Shown: piece after piece, positions 49,684 through 63,829 of the stretch
Layout of the letters: the number at the start of each line of letters is the position of its first letter
How positions within the stretch are numbered: position 1 is the first letter of the stretch
Assembly (NCBI GenBank): GCA_037013685.1
Contig: CM072894.1
Location: 4,032,841-4,096,840 of the forward strand
Direction of reading: 5' to 3'
Source of the DNA: Acridotheres tristis
Lineage: Eukaryota; Chordata; Aves; Passeriformes; Sturnidae
DNA length: 64,000 nucleotides
Notes under the pieces: generated by a model
The model's input: the letters and a program-made list of their open reading frames with translations, nothing else
What the model was told of the DNA's origin: nothing
The model's database searches: none
Translations under genes and position numbers: made by a program

Positions 49684-52600
49684 AGCCACGAATCAAGTGG
49701 TGCAAAACACTTCCCCATTACAGAAAGGAACATTGTATATTGAGATTGCATATGCATTCAGCACTCTTGTGACACTTAAATGAGCTGCATTGTAGGGCTA
49801 ACAGGATTTTCCAGGTGTAATAAGAAAGGAGTGCACTGCCCACCTCCATCCTCAGGAATTTCTCTGACTCTGAGGGATGGCAAGGACAGTGCTGAGAGCT
49901 CTGGACTCTGCACATTTCTGGTGCCACATGCACTGTGCAGGGCTGCCAGGACAACCACAGCTGTCCCTGCAGTTTTATTTCTCTGAGGGATTCATTCCTC
50001 CCCTTCACTGGCACAGCAGCCCCACTGAATGAGCCTGTAAATGCTTTAATTTCTGCAAAAAGTCATCAGCTTGCCTCTAGGGATTCTTTCCCAAAGGGGA
50101 AACTTGTCATTTTCTTTAGAAACAGGGCACAACATTACCTATACAAGTTTTTTTGGTTTTTTTAAGACAAGCTGTAATGCTACCAAGCTCCAGCAGCTCC
50201 TATTGCAAAGGATTAAGAGGTGTGAGAGGTCCAGAGACCCCAAACTTTGTCCCCAGTTCACCCTGTCCATCTTCCCTGTGTTTCTTGCAACTCCCCAGCT
50301 TGACAAATCTGCTGCTGCTCAGTCACTGCTGTATTTTAAAGATCTCATGTGCCTCATATTGATTCCTTTACATATTGATGCTACTCTGCTGTAATCACAG
50401 GAGTAAATTCAGGGGAGGGGCTTTGGATCTGTTTATGGATGTGGTTTTTGTGATCTGCTGCCACTGTGGGAGTGTTGCTGCCTGTAAGCTTTAAAGCCAG
50501 CACAGCTCTCACACAGAGACCCTGCTGGGTCAGTGAGCCACGCTGCCCATGCAAATAATCCAAGAGCCAATTGATAAGAACAAACAGCTCCTCATTCCAG
50601 CCATGCCACTAAACATCTGCATTTTTCATTCTCTGGCACAAGCCAGAGCATCTTCACAGTGGCTCCTGATTACATCCTCTCCCCCATGCATTTTTTGGGT
50701 GCAGTGTGCTCCTTCTTATCTCCATCAGAGTGCCAGGGCTGACAGGGCACTCAGAGCTGAGCCTAACCTGTGTTTATGTCACTTCGGGGCTCCTCAGTGA
50801 CAGAGCAGCCTGTTTCAGAAAGAGCCAGGACAGACACCTGCAGTCTGATCTCTAGGGTGTCGTTTGGCATTTTGGGGTCCAATGTTTCTCCTTCTTCATG
50901 TGCCTTAGCTGCCCAGCCTACAGAGATCCCAGAAAGTCTGAAGCACAACACCATTTCCCTGGAAGCCTTAACCTCTCTAACTTTTTCTCTCAAAAAAAAA
51001 GATTTTTCCTCTGCCTCAGTTAGATGGCAGATCAGAAAACAGCAGGGGAACCATGAGACTTGCACAAAAGCATTTGCTCATAGAAAGACTTTTGCTCCAA
51101 ATCCAGAGGAATCAGAAGCAATCTCCTGATTGCTCCTTTTGGAAAACCAAGTCAACCCAAATCAACAGGGCTTGTGTAACTCCTCCTCCTCTGACACAGC
51201 TCTCTGGGCACAGCAGAAACAGTGGAGGATGATTTTCCTGAGTGCTTTCTGCCAGAAAACCATGCTCCAGTGCTCCTTACAATGGAGCTGCTGGGCAGGA
51301 ACCCACAGCCAGTCAAGCATTGGAACAAATGTGAGGCCACTTGCTCCTACCAAACACCATTCCTCTTCTTAACCTCGAAATAATCAGTAGGAAACTGCAT
51401 GCCTCATGGCTTTCCTTTTAAATCCCTGGCAACAGCCAGCACACAGGTAAGAGCTGTCTACACAAAACAGCTCTAGAGAGGTATTTGCCTCTAAACAGCA
51501 CCATGCATGGGTGAAAACTCTTCTGCACATTGCTTTCCTTAAAAAAAAAACCTGGTAATATCTCTGTCTAGACCAGTGGAATATTTATTTGGCCTTATAT
51601 GTTGAAAAGAATGTGATCTGCTGTCATTCTAACTACAACCTCAGGAAAACCTACATCTGGTTTGGCAGTGCCTCCACATAAATACACAACAAGTCATTCA
51701 CTTCCTTATTTTTCACATTATCTTTATTGCCAGTACAAGCATCACTGGAAACCTGCCCTGTGTCTTTCTAGAGGGTAAACTCTACCCTTAATCCTCCAAA
51801 TAAAAATACCATGATAACCAGTCTCTGACCCAATAGCCAGAATGGTCCTTCTCATTGCAATTATAAAGGGTTAATATATACCTATAAATGTATATTTACA
51901 TAGGCATGAAGTACATGTTTTTATATATACATGAGCTTCCCCATGGATATATATATATATATGTATGTATTTATAGAGAAAAAAAGACCTTTTTTCTTTT
52001 TGAAATCCCATCTCTAACCGTTGACACAAGGTAAATGCCATTTCCCAGCTTAGCTGGGATTTAAGGTCAGCAAAAAATTGCTGAAAAAATGTTTTCCAAT
52101 TACTTTCATTCACAAAGCCTAGCTTTACCATGGTGGACATTCAACAATCAACAATATGGGAGACTGGTGTCTGCTAGAAAAAATCTTGTCTCTCCTTATT
52201 TCTCATGAAATATCCAGAAGAAAATTATTCTCTCTGAAATTCTAAATTTACCATGCCTAATCTGGTGTATCTTGACAATCTATTTTCCATTGCAACATTG
52301 ATTTTGAAAGATTTCCCCTTGCAGGAACTCAGCCTTATTTTAGGTTGTTAGACTTATACAATACAGTGGGAATTTTTTCATGAAACCCAGATTGAATGAA
52401 GAGTAAACCAAGTGCTATACCTCCCCCAAAGCTGGCCCCAAAGCTATTCCTTTAATCCTTTCCCTAATATTCCTCATCCTTTCCCACCTCCTGGCAGTGA
52501 GCAAAATGAAACCACTACGAACACTTCAAAATTAATATAATTACCACTTCCTGCTGGTACATGAAATGTGAGCCAACCATCTACTGACACCTGCCCAGTG

Positions 52601-55600
52601 CAGTTTGGCTCAGAGACACCTGGTGAAGAATGGAAAACCCTCCAGGAAAGCACCTGGGAAATCTCACACACACCAATCTTATCCTGAGTGCAGGAATTGC
52701 TGTGTCTGTTAAAACAGCTCTTCCTTTGATTTCCATACTGCAAAGTGAGATTAGGGAAAAATTAGTTTCCTGCATGAGTTCTAGGGCCTCTGTGAATATA
52801 AACACAGGTGAATTCCTGTTGTGTGTAAGTAATTTGTGGGATTCGAGCATCCTGACAACTCCAAAAATTGAATTAATTATTTGAAATAATCAAGATTTTT
52901 TTATTTGCTTGGTGTTTCTTTCCTTTTCTCTGAAGAGGAGTGAAACGCTCTGAGAGATCACATTCTTTGTTCTCTCCCTCCAAATTAATTAGAATAAAAT
53001 AGAAAAAAAAAAGAAGAAAACTAAACCCATAATTCTTCACTTAATTATTTCAGGTTTTTTCAGGACTAAAATCTGGTTGCAATCACTCTTCCATGCTCTG
53101 TGAATGAGGGATCAAGTGTGTGTTTGAAGAACTGGTCTGAGTATGTAAGTTAATTTTCAAAGGTAACAGGGTTGTGTCCCACCACAGCAAATCCTTCTTG
53201 CTAGTCCCACGTAAGAGAAAATCTTATAGTAAAAACCTAAAATACCATGAGTCCATGCTTTGTGATTAGATTTTTGAAACCTAAGAAGAAAAACGCTCAT
53301 TCCTGAGCTTTTCTTATGGTTCACAACTTCTGGATGGCTGTGAGGAAGAGTCCAGTACAACCTCTTCATTTGTTGTGGGCAAATAGTTTTACACTCTTTC
53401 TACTTTATCAGCTGCTTACATTCACTATGTTTGTGGAAATACTATATTTTGAGACTTCTGATCCCTTGTGAAAGGTTAGAATGAACAGCTCCAAAAGTTA
53501 CTGTGGAAAGAACGACAGACTATCCCTTCCAGAGACAAAATTTGTGTCTGAAGCCAGGCTAAAAGAGCAGGAAGAGCTTTTGTATGGATTCACATAAAAC
53601 TTGAAAGCAGAGTTAAGGAATCTGACTTCAAGATCTTGCCTGAGTCCCTACAAAGTCTGGATCCAGTGGTTCAAAGCTGGGCTCCTTGGATCATCCCAGT
53701 CAAATTTTCATTTGAGATATTTCTATTTAGAAATTTTCTTTTTTGTGTGCTGTTTCACTGGAGCCTGATGAAAAAAAATCAGACACAGAACAGTTACACT
53801 TAACTGAGGACGAAGCAAAAAGGCAACAGAATGTACTGACTTTACAGTCAATTAATATATGAATATTAAATGTGTTTCCCCTCTCTTATTTTCACATGAG
53901 TTCTGCCAAGGAGCATTGTGCTTTGGATATTCAGATATTTCCCAATTCTATAATGGTTTTCTAGTTGAAGTCATGCATAAAGGCATGGAAAACATAGCAG
54001 GCTTTACTGAAATCAGACCCTGTGAGCACTGATGGGTTATTTTTAATATTCCTAACACGTGAAGCCTCTGCTCCATGGCATTTATTTAGCTCTTCTTTGT
54101 TTAGTACCACCTCCATCATAACATCAGTATTTCCAGATCACTGAAAGCAGATCTCTTTAAAAGCATAAGCAACCTTGCACACATTAAATCTGTAAAAACT
54201 TACCAGGTTTATAAAGAAATAATTGAGTGATAGGGCCTTATTTGAAACAAATGGAAAAATTACCTCAATGTAAATTATTTATTGTTATCAGAATTTAACT
54301 TCTTCAGCTCCTCCTCAATAAATTCCTTGGCTTTTATTACACCTGCCTGTGCTGAAATGTTGCTATCTGAGACAGGCAGACTTTGGTAGACACCCAGAAT
54401 AGCTCGTTTAATTTTTTTCTTATATTAGCAAGTGGGTAGAAATCTTTATTTTAACTTATTCAATGCAACAAGGCGAATACTAGGCAGGGACTTTTATTAG
54501 AGTGTCATCTCAAAAGACTTAATCTGGGACAGGGAACCTGCTTATTTGGTCCTGTGTACCACGGATCACTGATGGCCACAAGTGAGGGTGAACTCATGGT
54601 TTGACTAGGGAGCCTAAAACCAGCCTGTGCAAAGCTCTGTTGCAGAAATTCCATTAGCACTCACACCCACACACAGTTTGATAAATTGAACATTTAACAT
54701 GTGCAGTCAGGGTGCAGTCTGGTGGCCTTGCAGTGCCCATCACCCTCCACGCCTGAAAAAGGCTGGAGTGGCCACACACCTGTTTTATAAGCAGGGAAGT
54801 GAGGCATTAAAACCATTTCCTCCAGGGAACAACAAGAGGTGCAGAGCAGTGAACCCCTGTGGGCAGCACAAACTTCCCTGTATCAGTGCCATGCTCTTTG
54901 TGATGTTTTGCATGTGCTGAAATCAGCACCAATTTGCACCCAATGCCTTCATGCCAGGAGTTTATGATGGGAGCTTTGGCATGGGAGGTGCCCAGCACCA
55001 GCCCAGCTCTGCTCTCATGACACTCGATGTCCTTTGCTGCTGACAGAATCACCTCTGCTCACTCTTTTGGAAATTCTTCTTCAGAAATTCTCCTTGTCAG
55101 GCAATGACAGATAAAGCCTCCCCTGGCTGATGGGCTGTAGATCAGATTACTACAGAGGGAATTTCACAATCACACTAGATCCCAATTTTTTTTCTCTCTC
55201 TTTATTCTGGCTAAGAATTCGATTTTCATTTATATGAAAAAATATGGCCAGCATATTTTTCTCATCTAAGCTGAAGTTAACTACACTTGGAATAGCTTTG
55301 CTAGAAGCCCTCCTCCTAAATGTAGTGCTCTTTGTAATGAACTTTGCAGCTTCTTTCCAAGTTGCAGAATGCCCTCCATTTTCACTGGCTTGTCCTGATT
55401 ATACCTTTATACTTCTGACTGATTTCCTCTGTGGTTCATGTCCATGCCAGGCAATAAGGTGGAAATTCTAATAACACAGTTTTGGGTGCAAAACTCACAG
55501 GTCTGCATCAATTTCTATGGCTATACTCCTGAAATTACCCTCTTCAGTTATATCTATTAATTTCCCATGAAGTTTAAGAGTTCTCCATATGTTATGCCTC

Positions 55601-57470
55601 TAACCTGGAGCTACATCACATTGGTTTTCTAAGCAGCTTCTACTTCATTTCATCTCAAAATGCAAACAAAATATTTCTTATAATATATTTTACTTTTCAG
55701 GTTTTTCATGCTGCTATCATGGCCAGGCAGCAGTTTAATTTTTTTAGAGGCAGTGATCTCTTGCAAGTAGAGTCAGACTTCCTTATGAGATTCAAGCAGT
55801 ACAAGGAACTCTCTTTTTTGAGACTGATCTGAATTTTGATTCTCTAATAAAAGTTGGAACAGGAGAGAAAATTGGTGTGATTTAATTTATAATCTCTGAA
55901 CCATGCTGCAAATATAGCCCTCCTTCTCTGCTTTCAAACCAGTTCAAATTTATTCCTGTGTATTATTTACACAGATCCATTTACTGAACAGTTTATTAAG
56001 AGATTTTCAGGTTGGTCTTGCAGCTTGAAGTTATTTTACATAAATTGAAAAACAATTCCTGCTTTGTTACCCTGTTTAGTATAAATGCAGCAAAGAGGAA
56101 GATCACCCAAAACACACAGTATTGTTTCTGCTCCAATCAGGCCCTCACAGAAGACACTTGTACTGTCTGAAGAAAAATTTATAGCTAGCAATGAAATCCC
56201 AGAAAATAATTAAGGAGTAGTAGCTGAGTTTGTGAAGCTTCCTTCAGCTGCCCATGCTCAGCAAATTTCATACTGTGAGCTTGGAAAAGAAGGCTGAAAT
56301 CCTTATCCAGTCCCAGGACAAAGAACGGGCAGAGGTCTCTTTACAGAACAATCCCAACTTCAAGACAGCCCATGGAGAGCTCCAGAAATGAGAAAGTACA
56401 ACCTTTCTGAGAGCTGTTAACCTAAGGACACTATTTTAATTACTCAAACTGCAACAAGTAGTACAGGTAAAATACGGCAGAGATGACTCAAAAATATCCA
56501 CTTATGATTCTGGGGTATGCAGTAGGAATATTACCATAATAAGCTCTGAGGAAATACAATGAAAACTATTACAGCTCCAGGAAAGGCACATAAAATGAGC
56601 AGAACAATATCTGCCTGACAGAGAAAAAGGAAGAAAGGTACATAATTTAGAGTACTGCTGTTACTGCCTTTAAGACAGATATAAAATGAAGAGTATTGCA
56701 GTTACCTAATCCTGGCAGAGACACAGTGGAAATCATTAGTTATCTAGCTGTAAGGAGGATGTGCAATATGGAGTATTATTATTTCCAGCCCCTAAAAGAC
56801 AGCAAGAAAGAGGGGGAGAGAGTGGTGATGGAAACCTGGACTGTTCCCCAGCTCCAGAAGGCAAAAATTATGGGAAGATTTGCTGCTGCCCAAAGCTGTG
56901 CTTTACAGCTACTAATTCATGCAAGGAGGGCTGGGGGAAATGGAATGGTCTGAATTATACCATGGCTGGCTGGTACAAGGCCAGACTTCCAGCTGGGTGC
57001 AGCTGATAAAACCTCCTTTAGTGTGTGCTGACCTTGGGTCTGGCGAGGATGAGAGGATGGGGAGGCAGGAGAAGCACAGCCCTCCTGGAGCCAGCACACA
57101 CTGGGCCAGTGGTGCCTTGGACTGGCTACCTGGAACAGAATTCGAGAATAAAGTGGGTGCATATTAAATATAATTTAGCAGATACACCTTGGGCAGAGCA
57201 GGAGCCTTGCAGAGGCGACACTCAAGATGGAAAATGGTCACGAGTTTTTTTGGCAGATATAAGTTTGGTCTGTTTGCATATCAGGGGTTAATTGTGCAAT
57301 TACAGCTTCAGGTAATGAAGTCCCATTCCCCCAGTTTGCTCTCCTCAATTTGCTTTTCTTTATATTTTTCAGGCCTGAGGCTGTGATGATGACCTTGGTT
57401 CTCAGGCATGGAAGGATTTAGTCTGACCAAACTGGGAAGAGAGCTTTCTAACTCTACACAGAGTTCAGAG
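49684..57470. other. intergenic DNA, no gene seen
   Basis: No supportable gene or RNA gene. It contains a TA/TATG run at 51946-51970. AT-rich, repeat-poor stretches (for example 53850-54350) might be conserved non-coding DNA, but nothing specific can be shown. Confidence 0.65.
51946..51970. repeat. (TA)n/(TATG)n repeat
   Basis: A short AT dinucleotide run passing into ATGT units. Confidence 0.9.
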
Positions 57471-57959
57471 TGAGAAGAATGACAGGTTTCTCTTTACAAA
57501 CAAGCTGTGGGTCTGCTGGTAGATAAAACAGCACTGAGAGATCAAAGAAACAATGGGATGGATTCCACTGATTGATGGATGGAAAAAAAATATATATTTG
57601 CCTTTACGAACTGCAAGTTTGCTGATAAATGAAACTGGATATTGAAAGATGAAAGGAGCAATGGGGGAAAACCATGAATTCTATAAGAATTAAAAATTAA
57701 AAGGGAGGGTTACACATTAGAGGGGAATCTCAGGTGTCAGGTGTTCTGGGAAGTCTCAAGTACCTCAGCCAATAGGGAAAGAGAGAGGGAAATGCAGATG
57801 GGAAATTTGGATAAAAAGGGAGGCTGAGTCCTCCAAAAATTTGAGAGATCCCAGGGGAATGCCCCATGGCCTCTCCCTTTATTGGAATAAAGTAAAAGGA
57901 CTCCTCTATCTTCCTTTTGGACATAAACCTCTGGTGTTTGTGGCTTAATTTTCCTGACA
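57471..57959 (+). mobile_element. solo LTR, 489 bp, with 4-bp target-site duplication
   Basis: The element runs from TGAGAAG to CCTGACA and is flanked on both sides by AGAG (57467-57470 and 57960-57963). A 4-bp duplication is usual for ERV1-type insertions. U3 holds two imperfect copies of a block of about 80 bp (57491-57570 and 57601-57678). A TATA-like 'ggataaaaaggg' lies near 57810, AATAAA lies at 57886-57891 and a U5 of about 65 bp follows. No internal retroviral sequence is present, so it is a solo LTR. Similarity to a songbird LTR family is from memory. Confidence 0.7.
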
Positions 57960-58333
57960 AGAGTTATACACTAATCCAGTACAGGATCTGAAAAATATAA
58001 CAGCTAAAACTTAAGACATCACCAGGGGTTCTGGGAACTGGATTTCCCCTGGATCCCTGCTTGGATCCTGAGCTGCAGCAGCCTCCAAGCAGGCACCATT
58101 CCTCCAGGCACTCCCAGGAGCGGGCAGGAAGCTGTGAGCAAGAGCAAAGGTCAAGAGAAAAGGTGGCAGAAATGTAATTTTTGAGAGCTCTGTGACACAG
58201 GGTGTAGAGGTGCAATACATTGACATTCCTGCAGAGAAAAATCTGCTTGAAGCTTTCTGCAGCCTTCCCTGGATGAATGATGCCGACTTGCCCAACTTCA
58301 GAGCAAAGGAGGAACTGGGAAAAAAAAGTTTGG

Positions 58334-58366
58334 TTTTTTTTTTTTTTTTTTTGGTTTTTTTTTTTT
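58334..58366 (+). repeat. poly-T pair (T19, GG, T12)
   Basis: Two T homopolymers are separated by GG. This could be the reverse-oriented poly(A) tail of a retroposed sequence, but no body is recognised. Confidence 0.9.
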
Positions 58367-59244
58367 CCTTTATCACAAGAAACAATCATGGCTCAGATGG
58401 CACAGATGCTAAGTGGAATACCTCTCCAGTTTCTAACACACTCCTCTGTATTTTCCTCACAATAGGCTTTGAATTTCTTTTCCAAGGGTGTAATACTAAC
58501 AATACTTGAGATAAGGTCCACTGAAGTGTTTCATTTCAGCTCACTCAGTCTTAAGGGTCAGATCCCTTATTAAATTCCAGCCCAAGGAACACAAAAGAAA
58601 CTCCAGTGCTGCTCAGATTAATCCTTTTTTCCCTGTTTTGACCACTATTTGCTGTCCATCAGATGGAAAGATGTGAAGTTCAGCTGAAACAAGTGAATCT
58701 TGTGATTAATTTGTAATAGTGAAGAAGAAGGGCAGTCCAGAGAGCAAGGAAAGGAGCACTGAATGGGCATGGAATGCATCCACAGAAATTCCAGCCTTTC
58801 CTCTGGCAACATGCCATTGGATCTCATACCCTCCAAGGCACTAAAACAGACCACACCCCACCCTGAGAGTTTCAGATGGAAGCTGTGAGCTTAAAAACAC
58901 CCTCCAGCAATGCCCCTTCTCAGTGTCTATATATATATATATCATGTATATTAAATAATGGTACAACTGCTCATTGATAGCTCAAAGATCAGAGTTCACT
59001 GTATGCAGAGTCTTGGGACCTTCCAGACTGGAAAAGGCACCTGTGTCCTTCCCTCTGAGGGGGAAGAACAGGCAGAAATTAGCACCAAGTTTTGCTCCTG
59101 TACCTGCCACAGGGACACATTCCACTGAGCAGGGGAAAGCTCCTTGAGGCAGAGCCATTCACTTCCCTTCCATCAGGACAACGGGATACAAGAAGTCAAG
59201 TTCATTTGTAAATTACATCAATTTTTTGCTCCAAAGTTTGAGTT

Positions 59245-59265
59245 AAAAAAAAAAAAAAAAAAAAA
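59245..59265 (+). repeat. A21 homopolymer
   Basis: A run of 21 A with no recognised retroposon body upstream. Confidence 0.9.
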
Positions 59266-61879
59266 GAGCTGTTATTTCGTTATTTTTACTTTAATATGAT
59301 TATTCTGTCAGTCTTTATATTATATAACCAGAAAGGATGACTTGACCACGTGGGATCCTCTCTTCAGACCCTGCCCCATGTGAAGCCAAATTTCACTCTT
59401 GGACACTGAATTCCTGTCTTTAATACTGTTTTACACTCTCTTTTCAGGCAATAGAACTTTGTTCTTAAACCATGTCTAAGGCTGTTAACCCTCAACCATG
59501 TTTTTCAGGTCCCAGATTATTATTGCAGAAAAAAAATTGGTGGTGTTAAAAGTGGATCTAAGTTATGCAAAGTTAGACAAAATTTTACTCTTCTGGGTTG
59601 ACCTTAGAGTCAGCAAGAAATCACTTCAGGATGCTGTTCACTTGGTGAGAGGAGAGTGGCACGATCCAGATTCATTAGTTAATAAAAAATTAACATGAAT
59701 CCTAAATATTTAGTTTGATGATTATATGAAAAGATATAACGCCCAGAAAAATGAACTCCTTCTGATTCCTGGGATCAGTTATCTAATACCAGGGACGTGG
59801 TATTCTGGGAATAACATGCTGTTCTTTCATTGACTTGCTTAAGCCTGAAAATAATTTTTTTTTTTTAAATCCTGTCACCTCTTTCTTGTCATTCCCCAGA
59901 CTTTGTTTTTTCTCAATCTATTTTGCTTTCTAATTTTTCCCTTTTGCTGTCATTTTTAATGAGTACACTTGACTAGATGACAGGATTTCTGCAGAAATAT
60001 GTCAACATTTGTTTTCTTTCCAATACACAGTGGTAAAATATATTCAAAGACTTTGAGTTTCAGAGTACCATGTTTCTCTTTAACTTTCATATTTATATGT
60101 GCATTCCACAAAATATACATGGCCATTACTGGCATATTTCAGTGAAACAAAATTATACACTATATAAATAATATTTTTTTTTTAATTTGGTCAGTTACTG
60201 TTAAATATTTCAATTATCACTAAATTTGAATTCCCTGAGGAGAGGTAGATATAAAAATATATCAGTTCTATTACATTATGACATTAAATAATGTGAAACA
60301 TGTAAGAAATAAATTTAAGAAAGTTCTCAATCCCAGCCCTCATTCCCTGCCAATCTCTGGGCAGGGGTCCTGCAGGAATATGAGGAATCACTGACACTCC
60401 ATAGGGAAAGAAACCGTGGGTTTGTGAGCACTTAAACTTTGTATATTTGTATCTCCATAGCTTGAGAGACTGCTGATGGTGTTGTGGTTTCCCCTAGCCA
60501 CTTCTCCACTTCTTTGGCACTAAAAAGTTATAAAAAGTTGTTGCTTCAATGCAAAATACTTGATTGCAAGGGAAGGAAAACTCCCACTATTTTGTCTCCA
60601 GTTCACTCCAGCAAAAACTACACTCCCCTGATCCAGCAGCTATCTATTCATTCATACATAGGGGGAAAAAAGAAAAAAAGGGGAGCTGAATGACCATGGA
60701 GAAGAAGAGAAAACAAAGAAATTCAGGTAATTTTTGCAGCTTTGAAATATAAGAACAGCCTCAGCTCTGGAGGCAATTGAATTAATTCATACCTAAATGT
60801 TCCTTTTGCATCTTTGTTTTCATTTATTTGCTGCTTGGTACCAGCAACAGCAATACTGCAAAGTAGTGCATGACAGCACAATCAGATGAGATATTTGTTG
60901 CAATGGTTAATTTGTACTCAGTACATCACCCTTACAAATGCTATGAACTCTCCTGCCTGCTTTACTGATGCTTTTTATTCCATTGAGAGCACAGTGAGTC
61001 CTGCAGCCAAAGAAAATTCCCATTTCTTTTTCTCCTGCCTGAAGCCCCAGCAGTCTCCACACGGGCACAGCCAGCAAAGAAATTCTGCACTTTTCCCAAG
61101 GGTGCCTGGTCCTTCTCAGCAAAGCCTGTCCCACAGTTCACAAGAGGAGGATGCTGGAGGAGGATTTTCACTCTATGACTCCAAAACATAAAAGGTGATA
61201 AATTTGTTTTCAGAGACATGACCAGAACATGTTATATTCACACACTTGGCCTTCTCCCAGGCACAAATAGGGAGATAATGAGGCACAGGTTTTGTGCCAC
61301 AGGGGATGCCCTGGGGTGTGCCAAGTTTTGAGGCAGGGACCTGAACTCAGCAAGGCTGAGAAAGGAACACCAGGTGAAATAAATCTCACATGGCTGCTCT
61401 GATTTGCAGCCTAACTCAGGTACAGCACTAATCCTCCCTTTGAAAAGTCTTTGAAATCACTTGAAAGAAGGCAACAAAAAGCAAACTCCTGAAAAAAATA
61501 GGCTATGTGGTTTTCTGCACCCCACAGTTCCTGCAGTGTGGGTTTAACTATCAGTTTAATTACTTCTGATTAATTTTTTTTTCATTTTTATATTGGTTGC
61601 ACCGGAAATTCATGCAGATTGTGAATGCTTTCCTCAGCAAGCTACCTGAATAAAGATTCAAATAATAATACCTCAAACCTGTGAACATGTTATTTCTAAC
61701 CTCATCACAAAGCACACGCTGCACTCCAACAACTTAGACTGCTATTGAATTAAAACCAGAATTCTGCTGTACTTTTGTCAAAGAAGTTCCAAGAGAAAAA
61801 GAGGAATAAAGTCAAAGTGTAAGTTCAGGAATGACACCCTGTGTAAATTCTCACACTTTCATGTACAACAAGCCTAGCT

Positions 61880-61950
61880 TTATAGTGGTTATGGGTTAAT
61901 GAAGACCCAATTAAGATTTCTTTTTGCTTAATTAAGACTAATTAAACTTG
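61880..61950. other. cluster of TAAT/TTAATTAA cores
   Basis: Within about 70 bp there are several homeodomain-type cores (GGTTAATGA, CAATTAAG, CTTAATTAAG, CTAATTAAAC). This is a candidate cis-regulatory element by motif density only. Confidence 0.2.
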
Positions 61951-63757
61951 TCCAGAGGAGTGGGGGTGACTCCTGACAGCCCAGTCCACGCAGGGGGAGG
62001 ATGCACAGCCCAAGGGTTTTCCCACCAACACTGATTCCATGCAGAGCCATGATTGAATTCTTTGGAATGCTCCAGGGAGAGCACTGCAAAGAGGACAACT
62101 CTGCCTTCTGACTCTTCCTTGGTGTCTCATTCAAACATCCACAGTTTTTGTTCTCAAATTTCCATTTCAAGGGCATCACTGCTTCTCATCAGGTTTTAGC
62201 CAATGGATATTTCAAAGGTTGCTGTATGAGATGAAGTGACTTGTACATAAAAGCACAACCAAAACACCATAATTCGTTAACAGAAGGTATAAATGCAGCA
62301 TACATCACCAATTAAAAAAAAAAAGAATTTGAATTGCTGGTCTCTTTTAGTCCCTTTAAAATACACCATAGCCCACGGGAGTATTCCATGCACTGCACAC
62401 ACCTGCTGTGTACAATGAAACAAGAACTAAAGGCTCCTTTCATGGAAGATGAACTGAGAGGCAGTGTGCTGCAGACAGGTATTCCTTGAACTATCCTGCT
62501 CTCCAGCCAGAGTCATCTGGAGTGGGAAAATCAAGGAAGCTCTATGGGGCTATAGTATAATAAGACTTTTTGTTGTCTGTGCATCTTTAAATCCCAAAGA
62601 AATGTCCTGGAGTACATGGATAGCAACTGCAGCACAGTTGCACAACGCTCAGGCAGTCCCTTAATAAATGGTTTTGGATGTAGTAAGACATGTTTATAGA
62701 TGTTTTAGTAAGCGTTTAATCCATTTTTTAGACCAGAAGACTGCTTAAACCCATTTCATTCTCAGATCTGTTGAGTAGAGGGTAAGAAAGAACAGTGCAT
62801 TAGAAACACTGGTCTTCAGTGACAAATTTCAGAGTGACAAATTCAGCACAATCAGTGTCTCCTCACCCAATTTATGCTGTCTTTGGAAGCTCAAAGGAAC
62901 ACTGAAATCCTGCTCCACTTTCTGCATGCTGGTCCTAGTGGTCCTGAGGGTGCCATCCTTGTTTGATATATCAAGTGGGGAGCATTAGTCTCTATTGATG
63001 GTATTATTTCACTTTGGCTAAATAGTTCCTTCTCAATTCTGTGGCCAGTCTTACCCATCAATCCCCATGAGAAGTTTACAGGACAAACTGTATAACAGAA
63101 AACAAATTTATTCCCTCCCTGATATTTGGCTTTTTTTTTTTTAACCTTGTTCATGCTGACCTGAAATTTCCTGATAAAGGCATGGATATCTTGCAGGCCA
63201 TGCAAGCTCATACCTGGGGCAGGATCTTTAGTCAGAAAAGACAGTGCCATTTTTTGTGTCATTTTCCACTGGATGTATGGGAAATTCCAGGCTGACTGGC
63301 AGGAAATGAACCCATCATTCAGTGTGGCAAGCACAGAACGACAGAAGGTTGCAAAAAAGGACTTGTACTAAGTATACAGCATGGGATATATATTTCAATA
63401 TCTCACAAATCCCTTTCACATATTAAAATCACAGGTCAGCATTGCATCTTCCTTCTCAGCGTTTTTTGTATATTTTCACATCTTAACTTTTTTGCTTCAT
63501 GCTCCTGCCATTCTTGTGCAGTGTATTCCTTGTGTCCAGCCTGCTGATGTGGTAGGAATACCTTCAGGAGGAAGCTGCACTTAGTCTTGTGCTTCCAAAT
63601 TTAATTCTAGCTTGCAACAAACGATGATCCTTTGTGCTGGAGCTTCCCTTTTCCTGATCCTTGCTAATGCACTTAATCTATTTCTTGCTGCTGGTGTCTG
63701 GAGGTCTTAGTCTTTAATATATTTATTTTTTAAGCACTCCTCAGACAGGGAGCAGAA

Positions 63758-63829
63758 TTATTTTACAAAGGAGGAGCAGGGTTATTTTACAAAGGAGGAG
63801 CAGGGTTATTTTACAAAGGAGGAGCAGGG
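63758..63829 (+). repeat. 24-bp tandem repeat, 3 perfect copies
   Basis: Three identical 24-bp units beginning TTATTTTACAAAGGAGGAGC. The left flank (agggagcag) partly resembles the unit end. Perfect identity suggests recent expansion. Confidence 0.95.

Noticed and set aside
62891..63334. 147-codon minus-strand frame
   Set aside because: No similarity to any family I know, and no codon or motif signature.
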